From Spirogloea muscicola (taxonomy: Eukaryota > Streptophyta > Zygnematophyceae > Spirogloeales > Spirogloeaceae), in NCBI GenBank assembly GCA_009602725.1, contig WELB01000103.1, positions 470,017-507,961 on the forward strand: a stretch of DNA of 37,945 bases. The letters are read 5' to 3'. Under the pieces are notes generated by a model. That model had not been told where the DNA came from. It was given only the letters and a program-made list of their open reading frames with translations, and searched no databases. The translations under genes and the position numbers were made by a program. Within the stretch, counting starts at the first letter, position 1, and every line of letters begins with the position of its first letter. Positions 18,511 to 34,506 of the stretch are shown here, piece by piece.

Positions 18511-21500
18511 ATGCTGGCTCTGCCCAGACCCTCGGCTGCTCCCGTGCAGCCAGCCATGAGCTGGCTGCTCGGCGACTGCCTCACTTCTGCACGCATGCAG
18601 CAACCTCCGCAGCCTCGATGCCCTGCCAATTGGCTCGATCAGCCACTGGCAGCTTCCGTTAAAGGTAGACCGGCTTCCGATCTGAGGTCTGCCAGTAAGC
18701 ACCACAAGCAAAGGCACCGGTAGTTGCTATTTCAGCTCCATCAGCATCTAAAGATTGATATGTACATACTTGCTGGCGCCCAAGCTCCAGGTGGCAAAGT
18801 TGGGGACGAGGATGACCTTCTGAGGCTTGCACACCAGGCTTATGAGGAAGGAAAGTATGAGCAGGTAAGCTGGGTACGCGCATGGGAGAGCTTGGCGACA
18901 AGTGCCTTTAGATGTCAGGCTCCTCGCCTGTTAGACTTGATCATGCACAGGGTCGTGCACAACATGCTGGGGCTGCATCAGATAATATTGTCTTCTGAGG
19001 GCCAAGCGAACGCTTACTGTGATGAGCGCACACCCCGTTATCTCTTAAGATTGGTAGAGGGGCTGGAAGCGCCACTCTGCAGGCCCTCTTTCATCCTAAT
19101 TGCAAGTTACAGATTCTGCTTGTTGCATATACATGCAGGCCCTCAGCCACTGCAAAACAGTGCACGAGTTGTGGCCCTCAAGAACGGATGCTTTGCTACT
19201 CATGGGGGCTGTCTACTACCAGGTAGACAGCAACAGCAGCTGCATGCTGTGACGGGCACGGTGAATTCCTGGTCCTGCACAGTGCTTTCAGATGTGTGCC
19301 AGATGTATGCCACCAGTCTATGCTAGTGCCATTGGTGCATCCATCGCATGAGCCTGCAGTTGCCGCATTTGTTCATTTTTTTTCTTACCTGTCCTTGGCA
19401 AATGCAAACTCTCTCTCGTGGTGAGTAAATGGTGTGCTGTCTGAGCAAGCGCAGCTGCACGACTATGATAAGTGCATCATGAAGATTCAAGAGGCAATCA
19501 AAGCGAATCCTGCTCTTGCAGAGTATTATGACAACATGGCCAATGCACTGAAGGTACAACCAGATTCATGCATGCTTGACCTGTCACCGAGCTGACTAAT
19601 CAGCCAAATCACAGCTGAATTGAAATCGAATGGCATGGCAGCTACCACACGAAGTGGAGCTGTCCTCCACATGCGCGCTCAATCTTGCATCTGATCCTGC
19701 TACTGGCAGGGATGAGATATGCTTACACTGGCGTGCAAGATGACAGTGACCAACATATGTGCCTGCTTGCAAAGCACTTGGGCTTCCTGTTGGTCAGAAA
19801 ATGTTTCGTAAGCTGCGCATTGGCTCGTCTCGTGTATCGTGACCTTGTTTACACAGACCCCATGCGTGCTTCTGTGATGCAGGAGAAAGGAGACTTGAAT
19901 TTTGCCATCTACTACTACCTCAGAGCAATTGAGGTGAGCTAGTCAGGTACCTGCTAGAGCAGATGGACTCTCACTAAGAGCTTATGCAGATTCAACCCGG
20001 AGCAACATGTACATGTTATCCTCTGATAAGTGCGCATGTTGCTCTTACTCGACTGGACTTTGGTGTAGGTGCTCAGTCAAGGAGTGGATGACGAGATGAT
20101 TGCGCTGTGCTCAAACACTTGATACTTCTTCTCGACGGGCTTGCTCTAAGGAAGCATGTGCATGCATAGACCACCTCGCACACATACAAACAAAGTGGGG
20201 TCGGAACATCATTGAATCATGTGGATGCTGTGTCTCCTCAGTTGCGGCCTAGTTTCAGCGATGCGTGGTCGAACGCAGCCAGTTCTTACATGCAGAAGGG
20301 GATGCTGAGTCAAGCAGCCACCTGCTGCCGACACTCTTTAGCTCTCAATGCTCAACTGGTAAGCCTCCAGCCATTTCCTGCATGTATGTGCTCATTGCTT
20401 TCAGAAGCGCTCCTGACGGCTTCAGCGTTGGAAACCTTCAGGTTGATGCTCACTGCAACCTTGGCAGTCTTCTCAAGGCACAAGGTTATGTCCATCAGGT
20501 ATGTGCACGGCTCTCCTTGCTGGCGATGCCATCTGAACAATCTGTGCTAAGGTCAGTTCAGTTGCACTCAGTTGGCACTATAAAGGTTGCACATGATGCA
20601 CGTTCTTAACATTTCCGAAAGCATGTGATGCTTAGCAGAGATGTTTCTCCCACTCAAGAGCTTCATCAGCAGGCAGCAGGATAACTTTACCCTTGTATTG
20701 GCCTTTCAAGTAGGCATACCTTTGCTTCCAACAAGCATTGCACATGCAACCCTCATGTCCATATGCATGGAGCAACATGGCTGGCATTCTCATGGAGGCT
20801 GGGGAGTACTTTCAAGCTCTGCTCTACTTCAAGGTCTGGCTTGCTTAGAATTGAGTTTGATGTGATGATGAGGCCGCATGCTGCTGAAATTGTCAGGGAG
20901 ATGATTGGACAAAACTACAAAGATGTCAGGGTTATCTGCTTACTAGTAGAAGTTGCCAATGTGATATGTTGCCTTGGCTTTAATTGTGGTGTGGTTTTGA
21001 CCATCTTATGTTCTGCTTGTTTCCTTCAGGAAGCTCTGAACCTCAAGCCTGACTTGGCAGAGGCACTTTTGTGTCAAGGCAACATTTTCGAGGTTCGAAT
21101 AGTGGCATCACCACCACTCATTACCTACTGCTTGGTAGCGATTGCTTGAGTGGACTTTAGAATTGCTCGGTGGCAATTGTCCATGGCAATTGTCCACTGC
21201 CTTTCGATTGTTCCAGTGCAGTATCATTGCTGTGCAAGCTCAAACGACCTCATGGGAGCAGCTGAAATTTAGAGCCTGCCTTACTCTAAGCTGGTTCACT
21301 CGTTTCTACTGAGGGCTTGCTCTGGTGCAGGCTGTTGGCTACATACCAGAAGCCATAGTCTGCTATTGCAAAGCCATCCAACATCGACCTGACTCTGCAG
21401 TAGCCTATGGTAGCAAATCCCAGATGCCACTAAAGCAAGTTCTATTGCTTTGGTTTATTGCTTCAGTTGGCAAGCCTGTGCACTCAATTCAGCATACTTA

Positions 21501-24500
21501 CCTGAGGTCTATATATTTTGATTGAGTTGTACATATGCAGCATATCTTATTTTGTGACTCTGTTGACGATAGGCTGTGTAGCTCTGGTGACTGCAGGAGC
21601 ACTGACAAGCTGGATTTCTGCAGGAAATCTTGCGAACGTGTACTACGAGCTAGGCCAATTGGATAGTGCAATTACCAATTACCAACGAGCAGTCGGCAAG
21701 GATCCATCATATTTGGACGCTTACAATAATCTGGTCAGCTTGGCTGAGCTAGGTAGCACCATGCTGTATAAGCAGCCATTTTAGGCTACAGAGCAGGTCT
21801 TACAGATTGTCACGGACCCAGAGGTTATGTAGGCATATGTCAACGCGGTCTGTCTGCCACACCCTGAGCTATAGGGAAGCCTTCCGTGCAACGAGTAACT
21901 TCATGCTACACAGCAGATCGTAATTCATGACTCAACTGCATGACGTCTGTGTTGCAAGGGCTACTAAGTCCATGACTTATGTTCCCTTAGTATGGTTAGG
22001 GTAATGCACTCAAAGCAGCTGGCAGGACTGGAGAAGCCATGTCCTGCTATCAGGTATTTACTCCAGGACTACTTGCATGATTTATGGGCTTGGCTAAGGT
22101 TGCAAGGCTGTTGCAAGTTGCTCCAAGTGATGTCTAGACCATTGCCAGCATTGGAAATGCAAGCAGAGATCACAAGAAATCGTTCATTAATTTTCTGACT
22201 TTCTGTTACTATTGGTCTTGCAGTCATGCCTTGCTGTACAGCCCCAACATCTGCACGCACTAATCAATCTCGGCAATGTATACTTGGAGTTGTGAGTAGC
22301 TTAGCCTTTCAGACAATAATTTGGTTAGTGAGCTAATGTTGCCATACAAATTTCTGTGAAATAGTGTCTTCAAGATGTCAGATAATTGCAACAGAGTGCC
22401 TGCAGTATTGGATGTTTCGATTGAGCTGCATTGGGCAACACGCAACAATGTCAAAGGGTGTCTCATCACGTGCCTGCACTGTTGTAGATGACAAGCTACA
22501 GCTGTCTGCTACAGGAATCAGCTCTCTGAGGCACAGAAGCTATACGAGCGCACTCTGACCACAGGCCTCTCTGCACCGTATTCAAGTCTTGCATCAATCT
22601 ACAAACAAAAGGTCTGCTCACTTGACATGGCGTTTAAATTGCATGACTTGATGACAGACCCATGTAGACGCACTACACATGTTGCTGAGAGATTTTCTTC
22701 ACAAGCATGCCCAATATCCAGCATTGCGTGTGGAGACAATCTGAATATCCCTGCAAGCTAGCATGAGGGTTTTAGTAGGTTTGCCAACAATTGCAGATGT
22801 ATAGCTGCCCACTCAATCAGCCAATCATTCCATGCAGGGGGATTCTGCTGCAGCAATTGCCTGTTACAATGGAGTGTTGAGAGTTGATCCGCTGGCTGCG
22901 GATGCCCTTGTCAATCGAGGGAATACTTTGAAGGAGGTGGGTCATGTCTCAGAAGCATTACAAGACTACCTCACTGCTGTTGCTATCAGGCCGACTATGG
23001 CAGAAGGGCATGCCAATCTTGGATCGGCCTACAAGGATAGGTGAGAAGTCACCCATCAGGGCTGGCTGCTAGTTGGCTGGCCAACAGCAGACTTGACTGA
23101 TCCTGAATGAGCAGCTCTACTCATAGATTGTTCATGGATTGCTAGAAGCCACATGAGGAACATGAGCTCAGAGGTACTGTGCTTGACATGTCTAGGAGCT
23201 GCTAACATGTCAAACAAGCTCTTTACTTTTGTGAGTTGTAGCGGTCATGTGGAGGCGGCGATCAGAAGCTACAAGCAAGCACTGTTGTTGAGACCTGATT
23301 TTCCAGAAGCCACATGCAATCTTCTACACACTCTCCAGGTCCTATGAACATACTAGAAGAATGATGAGCTGCTCATTTCTCATTTTTTGATGCACGTCAC
23401 TGTGAGGAACTGCAAAACCTGAACTCTTACTGCTCTGCACCTGCAGTGCGTGTGTGATTGGGAGGACCGTGAAGAGAAGTTTAAGGATTTAGAATCAGTG
23501 GTGAAGCGGCAGATGGAGGTGGGTTAGTAACAACCAAGGAAGATGTCTTTGTAAATGCATGGTTAACAAGTAGGCATAGTGCCACTAAGCTATTGAGCTG
23601 CAAGGTACATGTGTCAGCTGTTGAGCTGAGCTTCACAATATTTTGCAGATTGATGTTCTGCCAAGCGTCCAGCCCTTTCATGCCATTGCATATCCAATTG
23701 ACCCTCTGACTGCCCTTGGTATAAGGTGATTCTAGACAACACGAAACTTGCCACTCAAAATTACACTTGAAACGCCATCAAAAATGGTGATGTGAACCTT
23801 TTAATTCCTGATGCGTGTGCACTGATGCATTTTCTGCAGAGAGAGCCCAGCTCCCTAAGTATTACAACCTCCACAAGAGCTAGGGGTGCAATGTTTGGAG
23901 TCTCTGTACCTGTTCAGAGTCAGTTCGATCACAGTCATTTCTTTGTGCCTGCAGTTGCAGATATGCTGAGCACTGCCGAGTATTGGCTTCTCGATTGTCA
24001 CTACCTCCATACAGCCTTTCTCCTCCTGCATCAAATCTTCCTGGCCGCCTCCACGTAGGGTCTGATTTGATCTCTCCTACTTCGGCTTCTGCAACCTGGA
24101 CTGAGCATCAGGCCAGCTGACTGCATATTCCTGTTACATCTTGGCAATAGTTGCTGTGGGCGCAGAAGCTGCGGTAAATCTGCTGAGAAGATGACGGCAA
24201 TGTGCAGTAGTTTATGGAGGATCTCGAGCCTGTGTTACACCATGCTTCATTTCTGCTTTTATCTGCAGATATGTCAGTAGCGATTTCGGTAATCATCCCT
24301 TGTCTCACCTTATGGGGTCTGTCTTTGGTCTTCACGATCGACAGAGAATAAAGGCAAGTGCTTTTGCAGCAAGGGCACTTGCTTCAATCCTTGTTGTTGT
24401 AAGCCAAACACAAGAACCTGACATTCAGTTGCCCTTAGAAAGTGGAAGCAGGTCATCGACTTGTCATAGGTTGGGCAACAGGTCTCTGAGTCTTAGTGCA

Positions 24501-26907
24501 CAGTGGCAATTATTGGCAGGTGTTCTGCTATGCCCTGAGTAGCAGTGACGGGTCAGAATGGAGGCAAAGAATAGCCTCAGAAGCAGAAGTCTTCATGGAC
24601 ATCTCATCCTTCAGCACTGATCAGATTGGTGAAAGAATATATGATGACAATATTCACATTCTGGTCAACCTCAATGGGTACACCAAGGTATATCCTTTTT
24701 AAAGGTATGCTTTCTTCATGCTGCAGTTGTTGCCTACATAGTCAGAGTGAGTTCCTGTCCATCTCATGAGGTTTCACTGTGTATTGTTGTCTTATTGTTG
24801 TCTGCAGGGTGCTCGCAACGATATCTTTGCACTCAGGCCTGCTCCCATCCAGATATCATATATGGGTTTCCCTGGAACAACTGGAGCTGATTACATAGAC
24901 TATCTGGTCACAGATGAGGTGGGCATGTATTTGTGCAAGAGCTTTTCACAGGTCTTCACAGGCAAAGTTGATAAATTGCAATGCATCAAGTGATCTGCTG
25001 CTCATTGCTTCAGCAGATCTGAGATTACCTTTTCTGGAGTTGCTGCAGCTTGTTTCCCCTCTGTGCTTTGCTCACATTTACTCTGAGACACTGGTCTACC
25101 TTCCTTATTGCTACTTTGTCAATGATTACAAGCAGGTAGAGACTCGTCTATGATGATTGCGGAGTTGGGCATTCACAGGGCGCTGCCTTAGGAGAGGGCT
25201 TGGAATCCTGTCAGATGTAGTTTGCAAGCAGTCCATTATCGAGCTGAGTGGTGGGGTGAATATCTCACATATTGCTGCGTGCTGTGTCAGAGGAACCTGG
25301 ACATTCTAGACTCCTCCTCCATACTCACTCGTGGCCAGTACGGGCTTCCAGAAGACAAGTTCCTCTTCGCTTGCTTCAACCAGCTTTACAAGATGGACCC
25401 AGATATTTTCCTCACATGGTAAGTGCTGGTTCAGGTAGACAAAGCCGTGTTACGCTTTTCCTCGTTACCGTACACTTATTAGTCAATCTGCGGCCCGCTT
25501 GCTTTGCTGCCATGTTACATTCCCCTTAAGTGAGTACTTTGCAGGTGCAACATCTTGAAGCGTGTTCCAAATAGTGCACTTTGGCTCCTTCGCTTCCCAG
25601 CAGCTGGAGAGGCCAGACTCAGAGCCTGTAAGTCTGTCTGCCAATACATGTGATTCATATGGTGTTGAGAAGAGATTGCAATATCTATCTTCACATGACG
25701 CGCCAAGAATTGACCTCGATGGGTATGCTCTACAAGGAAGGCAAGCTTGCACATTAAGTAGGCTCTGAACGAGCAGGAAGCGGAGTGCCCAAGCATTGGC
25801 ACCACTTGACTTTCTGAGCAACAGAGATGGGAATGGGCTTACGTTGCAGTTGCCCAGAAGCGGGGTGTGCGGTCAGACCAGATCATTTTCACAGATGTAG
25901 CTGCCAAGAATGAGCACATTCGGCGAAGTGCTTTGGCTGACCTCTTCTTGGACACGTAAGTACACTTGCTACAGCCTCATCATGCATGTGCCACTGTTTG
26001 TGTCTCCCTTGCATACTAACACTTGTGACAGACCATCCTCTGGATCACGTATGTGCAACAATCGTCAGTGAGTTTGAGTCACAGGGCAAGCAAGCACATG
26101 TCATCTTCTGAGAAGCTCTGACTACAACCTATGTAAATGTGACGTGGCAGTGACCTTCTGCTTCATTCTGAGTGGTGATAGTAGCATGCCTTGCTTGCCC
26201 CTCTCGCCACATTAGATTACGTAACATATCATTTGAGTTCTGCCCATACATAGCCTTGTCCTACTTTGTGCAGCCCCTTGTGCAATGCGCACACAACAGG
26301 AGTTGACGTGCTCTGGGCTGGTCTGCCAATGATAACGTTGCCGCTGCAGAAGATGGCCACTCGTGTTGCCATGTCCCTCGCCTTTGCATGTGGCTTGGGA
26401 CCAGAAATGGTTGTATACAGGTAAGTCTTGGGCCTGTAGTGCAAATGGAGATATTGTGTTTGTACTTTTACATGATAAGTACATCTCGCGTCTTCCAGTA
26501 GGTGTTAAGTGTCACATGCATGCGCCTTCTTGCATGCAGCTTGGACGAGTACGAAGAGCGTGCTGTCATGTATGCCACCAATCCTGAATTGCTGAAAGCT
26601 TTGAGAGGGAAGCTGAGCAGAAATCGCTTTACTTGCCCGCTCTTTGACACTGCCCGCTGGGTAAGTCCTGATCCGCAACTTCTCTGATTCGTGGCCTTGG
26701 TCGTCTTCTGGCCTTGTAGAAAAACATTCCCTGCAAGAGAGTGCTGAATAATGCCTGCTTCCATGTGGCCCTTGCTCTGGGATGGCTGTGCAGGTGGTGA
26801 ACTTTGAGCGTGCACTCTTTGCAATGTGGAAATTATACTGCAGGGGGCGTCATCCGAGCCCGTTCAAAATTTTGGAAGATGACAGGGCCTTCCCACTCCA
26901 CGGGTAG
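18511..26907 (+). CDS. SEC: O-GlcNAc transferase, SECRET AGENT type (about 30 exons, about 978 aa)
   Basis: UDP-GlcNAc:protein O-GlcNAc transferase (GT41), which adds single GlcNAc groups to Ser/Thr of nuclear and cytosolic proteins. Exons: 18511-18664, 18791-18864, 19139-19222, 19455-19553, 19883-19933, 20242-20358, 20442-20498, 20714-20833, 21030-21092, 21331-21409, 21624-21733, 22000-22053, 22224-22291, 22515-22611, 22838-23040, 23242-23338, 23447-23518, 23649-23718, 23840-23858, 23961-24059, 24269-24353, 24520-24687, 24808-24918, 25049-25135, 25291-25418, 25545-25627, 25850-25955, 26274-26420, 26540-26660, 26794-26907. A long TPR array (about 55-505) includes [19 protein letters not shown]. 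The catalytic half carries [33 protein letters not shown], the UDP-site FNQLYK (Lys780) and [14 protein letters not shown] (His858), so it looks active. A 19-nt micro-exon (23840-23858) and a GC-AG intron (AAG/GCAAGT at 24354) are present. The start is uncertain: ATG 18760 is an alternative giving 937 aa. Confidence 0.95.
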
Positions 26908-27685
26908 TGCATTGGATGACAGTGGTGTGAGATGCTATTTTCCGGGTTGCACAGCCCCAATTGAGGTGTTGAGAGAGGTGGTGTACATGGAGGAGCACAC
27001 GTGATGGGTGTGACTGGTGACTGTAGAAAATGCTAGAGCAGGCTGCAGCCTGCAGGGGCTGATAGCAGAATGAGCAGTAGGGCTGTGCGCGCTTGCACAA
27101 GTGCATATATACTCGTGCCAGCGCGCTTGTGTGAGGTCCAATAAAGATGAGGCAAAGGAAAGGTCGCAAAGAAAAGGTCGCATACATAAAGAATTGGCTG
27201 CCGAGATGCAATCGGGTCATAGTGCAAGCCAGTTGAGGGTGGGAAGGATTCAGACAAGACGATCAAAGCTTGGCAAAGGCAGTGGTTATTGTAATCAGTG
27301 GTGCATGGGCAGGTGGTGCGTGATTCAGGAACATAACGAGCAGCAGGTGAGATTCAGGCGAGGTGCTGATGCCATGGTACTCAAGTAAGCGGCATCAGCA
27401 AGCTCTCCACAACTTCTGCCTCAGATGTTCTTTGAGTACCAAATGACTTAGCTATTGCACCTATATTGATGTTGCTATAAGTCAGGGACTCATGCTGAGA
27501 TATCAGGGTGTGATTCTTGACAGTCACCTGCAAGTGCACAAGGGCGGGCATCTGGGGTGGATCGGCAGGCTGACATTACCATGATTGCGAGATAGGAAGG
27601 GGTCGCCCAGGGAACCAGAGCCTCGGAAGGCAATACAGTTGCTGACAGGCTGAGTCAGTGCCGGCCCCTTCTACCAGCTCTGCTG
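26908..27685 (+). other. 3' UTR of SEC and intergenic DNA
   Basis: Follows the TAG at 26905-26907. TGTAA, the usual green-algal poly(A) signal, occurs at 27290-27294 and could end the SEC transcript; an AATAAA near 27140 is less likely in this lineage. No gene was recognised. An open frame at about 27690-27890 (LAQLEFQLRHGPRLGG...) begins after a TTGCAG and ends in TGA; it could be an exon or chance and is not called. Confidence 0.4.
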
Positions 27686-27889
27686 ATAGTTGCAGCAGCC
27701 TCCCTCTACGCACACTGCTGACCCTAGCAACAAGCTAGCACAACTGGAGTTCCAGCTTAGGCATGGACCTCGGTTGGGAGGTATAAGACCTGTGTGGCCA
27801 GCGATAGCTAGCTCAGCTGCTCCTACTTTTGAGCAGTATAATAGCTCTTCTAGTCAGGGTGATGTGCAGTGGCGGCCTATGAGGAGTCA

Positions 27890-28490
27890 ATGACGAATGA
27901 GCTCAATGGGAAGGGGACATACCCGCTGTGCAAGGTAGAGGCTGCTGCAAGGGCACAAACGGCATGGTGGTGCTGCAGTCGGGATCGTTGGAGGGACATG
28001 GAGAGGTGCATGCGGTAGCATGACACAAACCCGAAAGGCACGGAAGCCGCCAGGAAGTTCTGTACCGTGCTCGTGGTGGCGCTGATCAGCTGGAGAGGCC
28101 AGCAGCGGAAGTAGCGAGGACCACTGACCCACGGAACACCCATGGCTATGTACGACCAGCAGGTAGAAGTCTTCGCATGCAGGATGGTCCACCTTTACTT
28201 ACACTGTACTCGGCCACCTTCACAAACTAGCCGGCCTCTACAGGGACAGGCCCCTTCTTGCGGAAGCTGCCGATAAGGACAATCTCTGTGAGGGGCCGCT
28301 TGCAAACTCCAAGAGTGAAGCACCAACTCACCAAGCCTCGTTCGAGGGACCCAGGTGTAGAGCTGTACGGGCATCACCCCGGCGCTTGTCAGAGCTACTT
28401 GGACTCCCGCCTCCCACACGGTGGCGCGCACAGCATCGTGCAGGAGGTTGTTGGAGCCCGTGCGGCTGCTGCCTTTGGATCACCTGAGCA
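27890..28490 (-). pseudogene. LINE ORF2 C-terminal fragment
   Basis: Minus-strand remnant. The upstream part NLLHDAVRATVWEAGVQVAL (about 28440-28380) matches the position of VHNLLRVALAGLMRDAG in the 14110-15000 frame. The downstream part has GPRYFRCWPLQL, YRMHLSMSLQRS and ALAAASTLHSG, equivalent to the RMRL-SLQRS-RALAAAS chain. Frames change between them. It is the most diverged of the copies. Confidence 0.65.
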
Positions 28491-28539
28491 TGTGGGTATA
28501 CAGAATGGTAGGGAAGACTACTGGAAGGGAATGTTCCAG

Positions 28540-28604
28540 GAGTGGGCGATGGCTGTGGCTGGCCAGCCCAAGAAAATGGATGACAAATTTCGAGGGGGCC
28601 AGAA
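28540..28604 (-). repeat. Older hairpin module
   Basis: Minus-oriented module: CAGGAGTGGGCGATGGCTGTGGCTGGCCAGCCCAAG at about 28540-28575, then a GGGGGCC block. It belongs to the TGGAAGAG variant and is diverged. It is the pre-existing sequence into which the next module landed. Confidence 0.55.
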
Positions 28605-28703
28605 GGATAGAAGAAAGTGCTCGCCCATTGAGAATAGGGGCTGGAACAACCAGCCCGAAAAAGAATGAACAGAGTACGAGAAGGGGGCCAAGGGGGATAG
28701 AAG
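28605..28703 (-). mobile_element. Short retroposed module with 9-bp target duplication
   Basis: Element at 28614-28694, flanked by exact direct repeats GGATAGAAG at 28605-28613 and 28695-28703. Over about 77 bp (28614-28690) it is identical by eye to the copies at 6403 and 15294, then stops where those continue to CTCGTAGCAGC. It is therefore truncated at a different 5' point but shares the 3' end (GAGCACTTT). This is a clean case of a retroposed, 5'-truncated copy. Confidence 0.87.
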
Positions 28704-28900
28704 GACTCTTCCAGTAGAGGGAAATTGCTGTGAGAGGCCAGCCCAGAAAAGAGAATTGACGAAGTTGGAAGGGGCCAGAAAGAGGAGAAGAAGAGCGTCA
28801 GAGCGTACAGCGACTTTGATGACTGGGTTCTCACTACAGCCGGTTGAGCAGCCGCAGGTCAGAGAAACTGGTCAGAGAAACCGGGTCTTCATAGCTGCAG
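28704..28900 (-). repeat. Older module and LINE tail scrap
   Basis: Minus-oriented module at about 28705-28765 (TTCCAGTAGAGG...GAGAGGCCAGCCCAGAAAAG...). At about 28845-28870 comes GAGCAGCCGCAGGTCAGAGA, the antisense of the LINE terminal codons (TCTGACCTGCGGCTGCTC). No gene; the RecQ first exon starts about 120 bp further on. Confidence 0.55.
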
Positions 28901-29018
28901 GCTGCAGCCCAGAAAAAGCGCGACCGGCACGCAGGATGTGAAAGGGCCGGAAGGCGCGGCAGTGGAGTCTGGCGGGAGCTGAGGCTCTCCTCCCGCGCTG
29001 CTGCAGGCGCGGCACGCA

Positions 29019-34037
<5,019 letters not shown>

Positions 34038-34506
34038 AGCACACGAGGGCAGAAACACTCATGTTTTGCTATCTTGGCAGACTGCCACGGTAGAAATGAC
34101 TATGACAATTGTGTACAATATTGACACACCATCACTGCTCAACAGGTAGCCGTCTTGGTATGGTTCGCGTGTCAGGCAGGCATCCAAGAAAGTCTTGGTT
34201 TTGTCTTACTAAGTGGAGCTCAAATGACAGCAAGTATCAACGTGGCTACGTAGTCCGCCTGACCGGACGTGCTGTTTACAAGGAACCCAATCTCCAGACA
34301 AATTTTTTCACATTACACATTAGTAGACACTGTCTTACATCAGCATGATTCGATGTTTGAATGAAGATCCAGAGCGCCAATTCTGCGCCACTCAAGGGGT
34401 CACAATAGAACCCATGAGCATGACTTCGTTCCACTGGTTGCTGCCACAAAATTAGACAGCTTATATAGCTACCGCCCTGTAACACAGTGACGCCTGACTT
34501 CTACGC
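34038..34506. other. 3' UTRs of two convergent genes
   Basis: RecQ (plus) and the PEP mutase-like gene (minus) end tail to tail, 469 bp apart. No further gene, repeat or RNA was recognised. An open minus-strand frame at 34276-34485 has no start or homology and is taken as 3' UTR. Confidence 0.5.

Noticed and set aside
27690-27893. Possible small plus-strand exon or gene (LAQLEFQLRHGPRLGG...)
   Set aside because: It has no ATG, no recognised family and no partner exons nearby. It remains possible but cannot be supported.
4447-28694. MITE-type DNA transposon explanation for the short modules
   Set aside because: Copies lack terminal inverted repeats, share only the 3' end and have variable 5' ends with 9-bp target duplications, which argues for reverse transcription.
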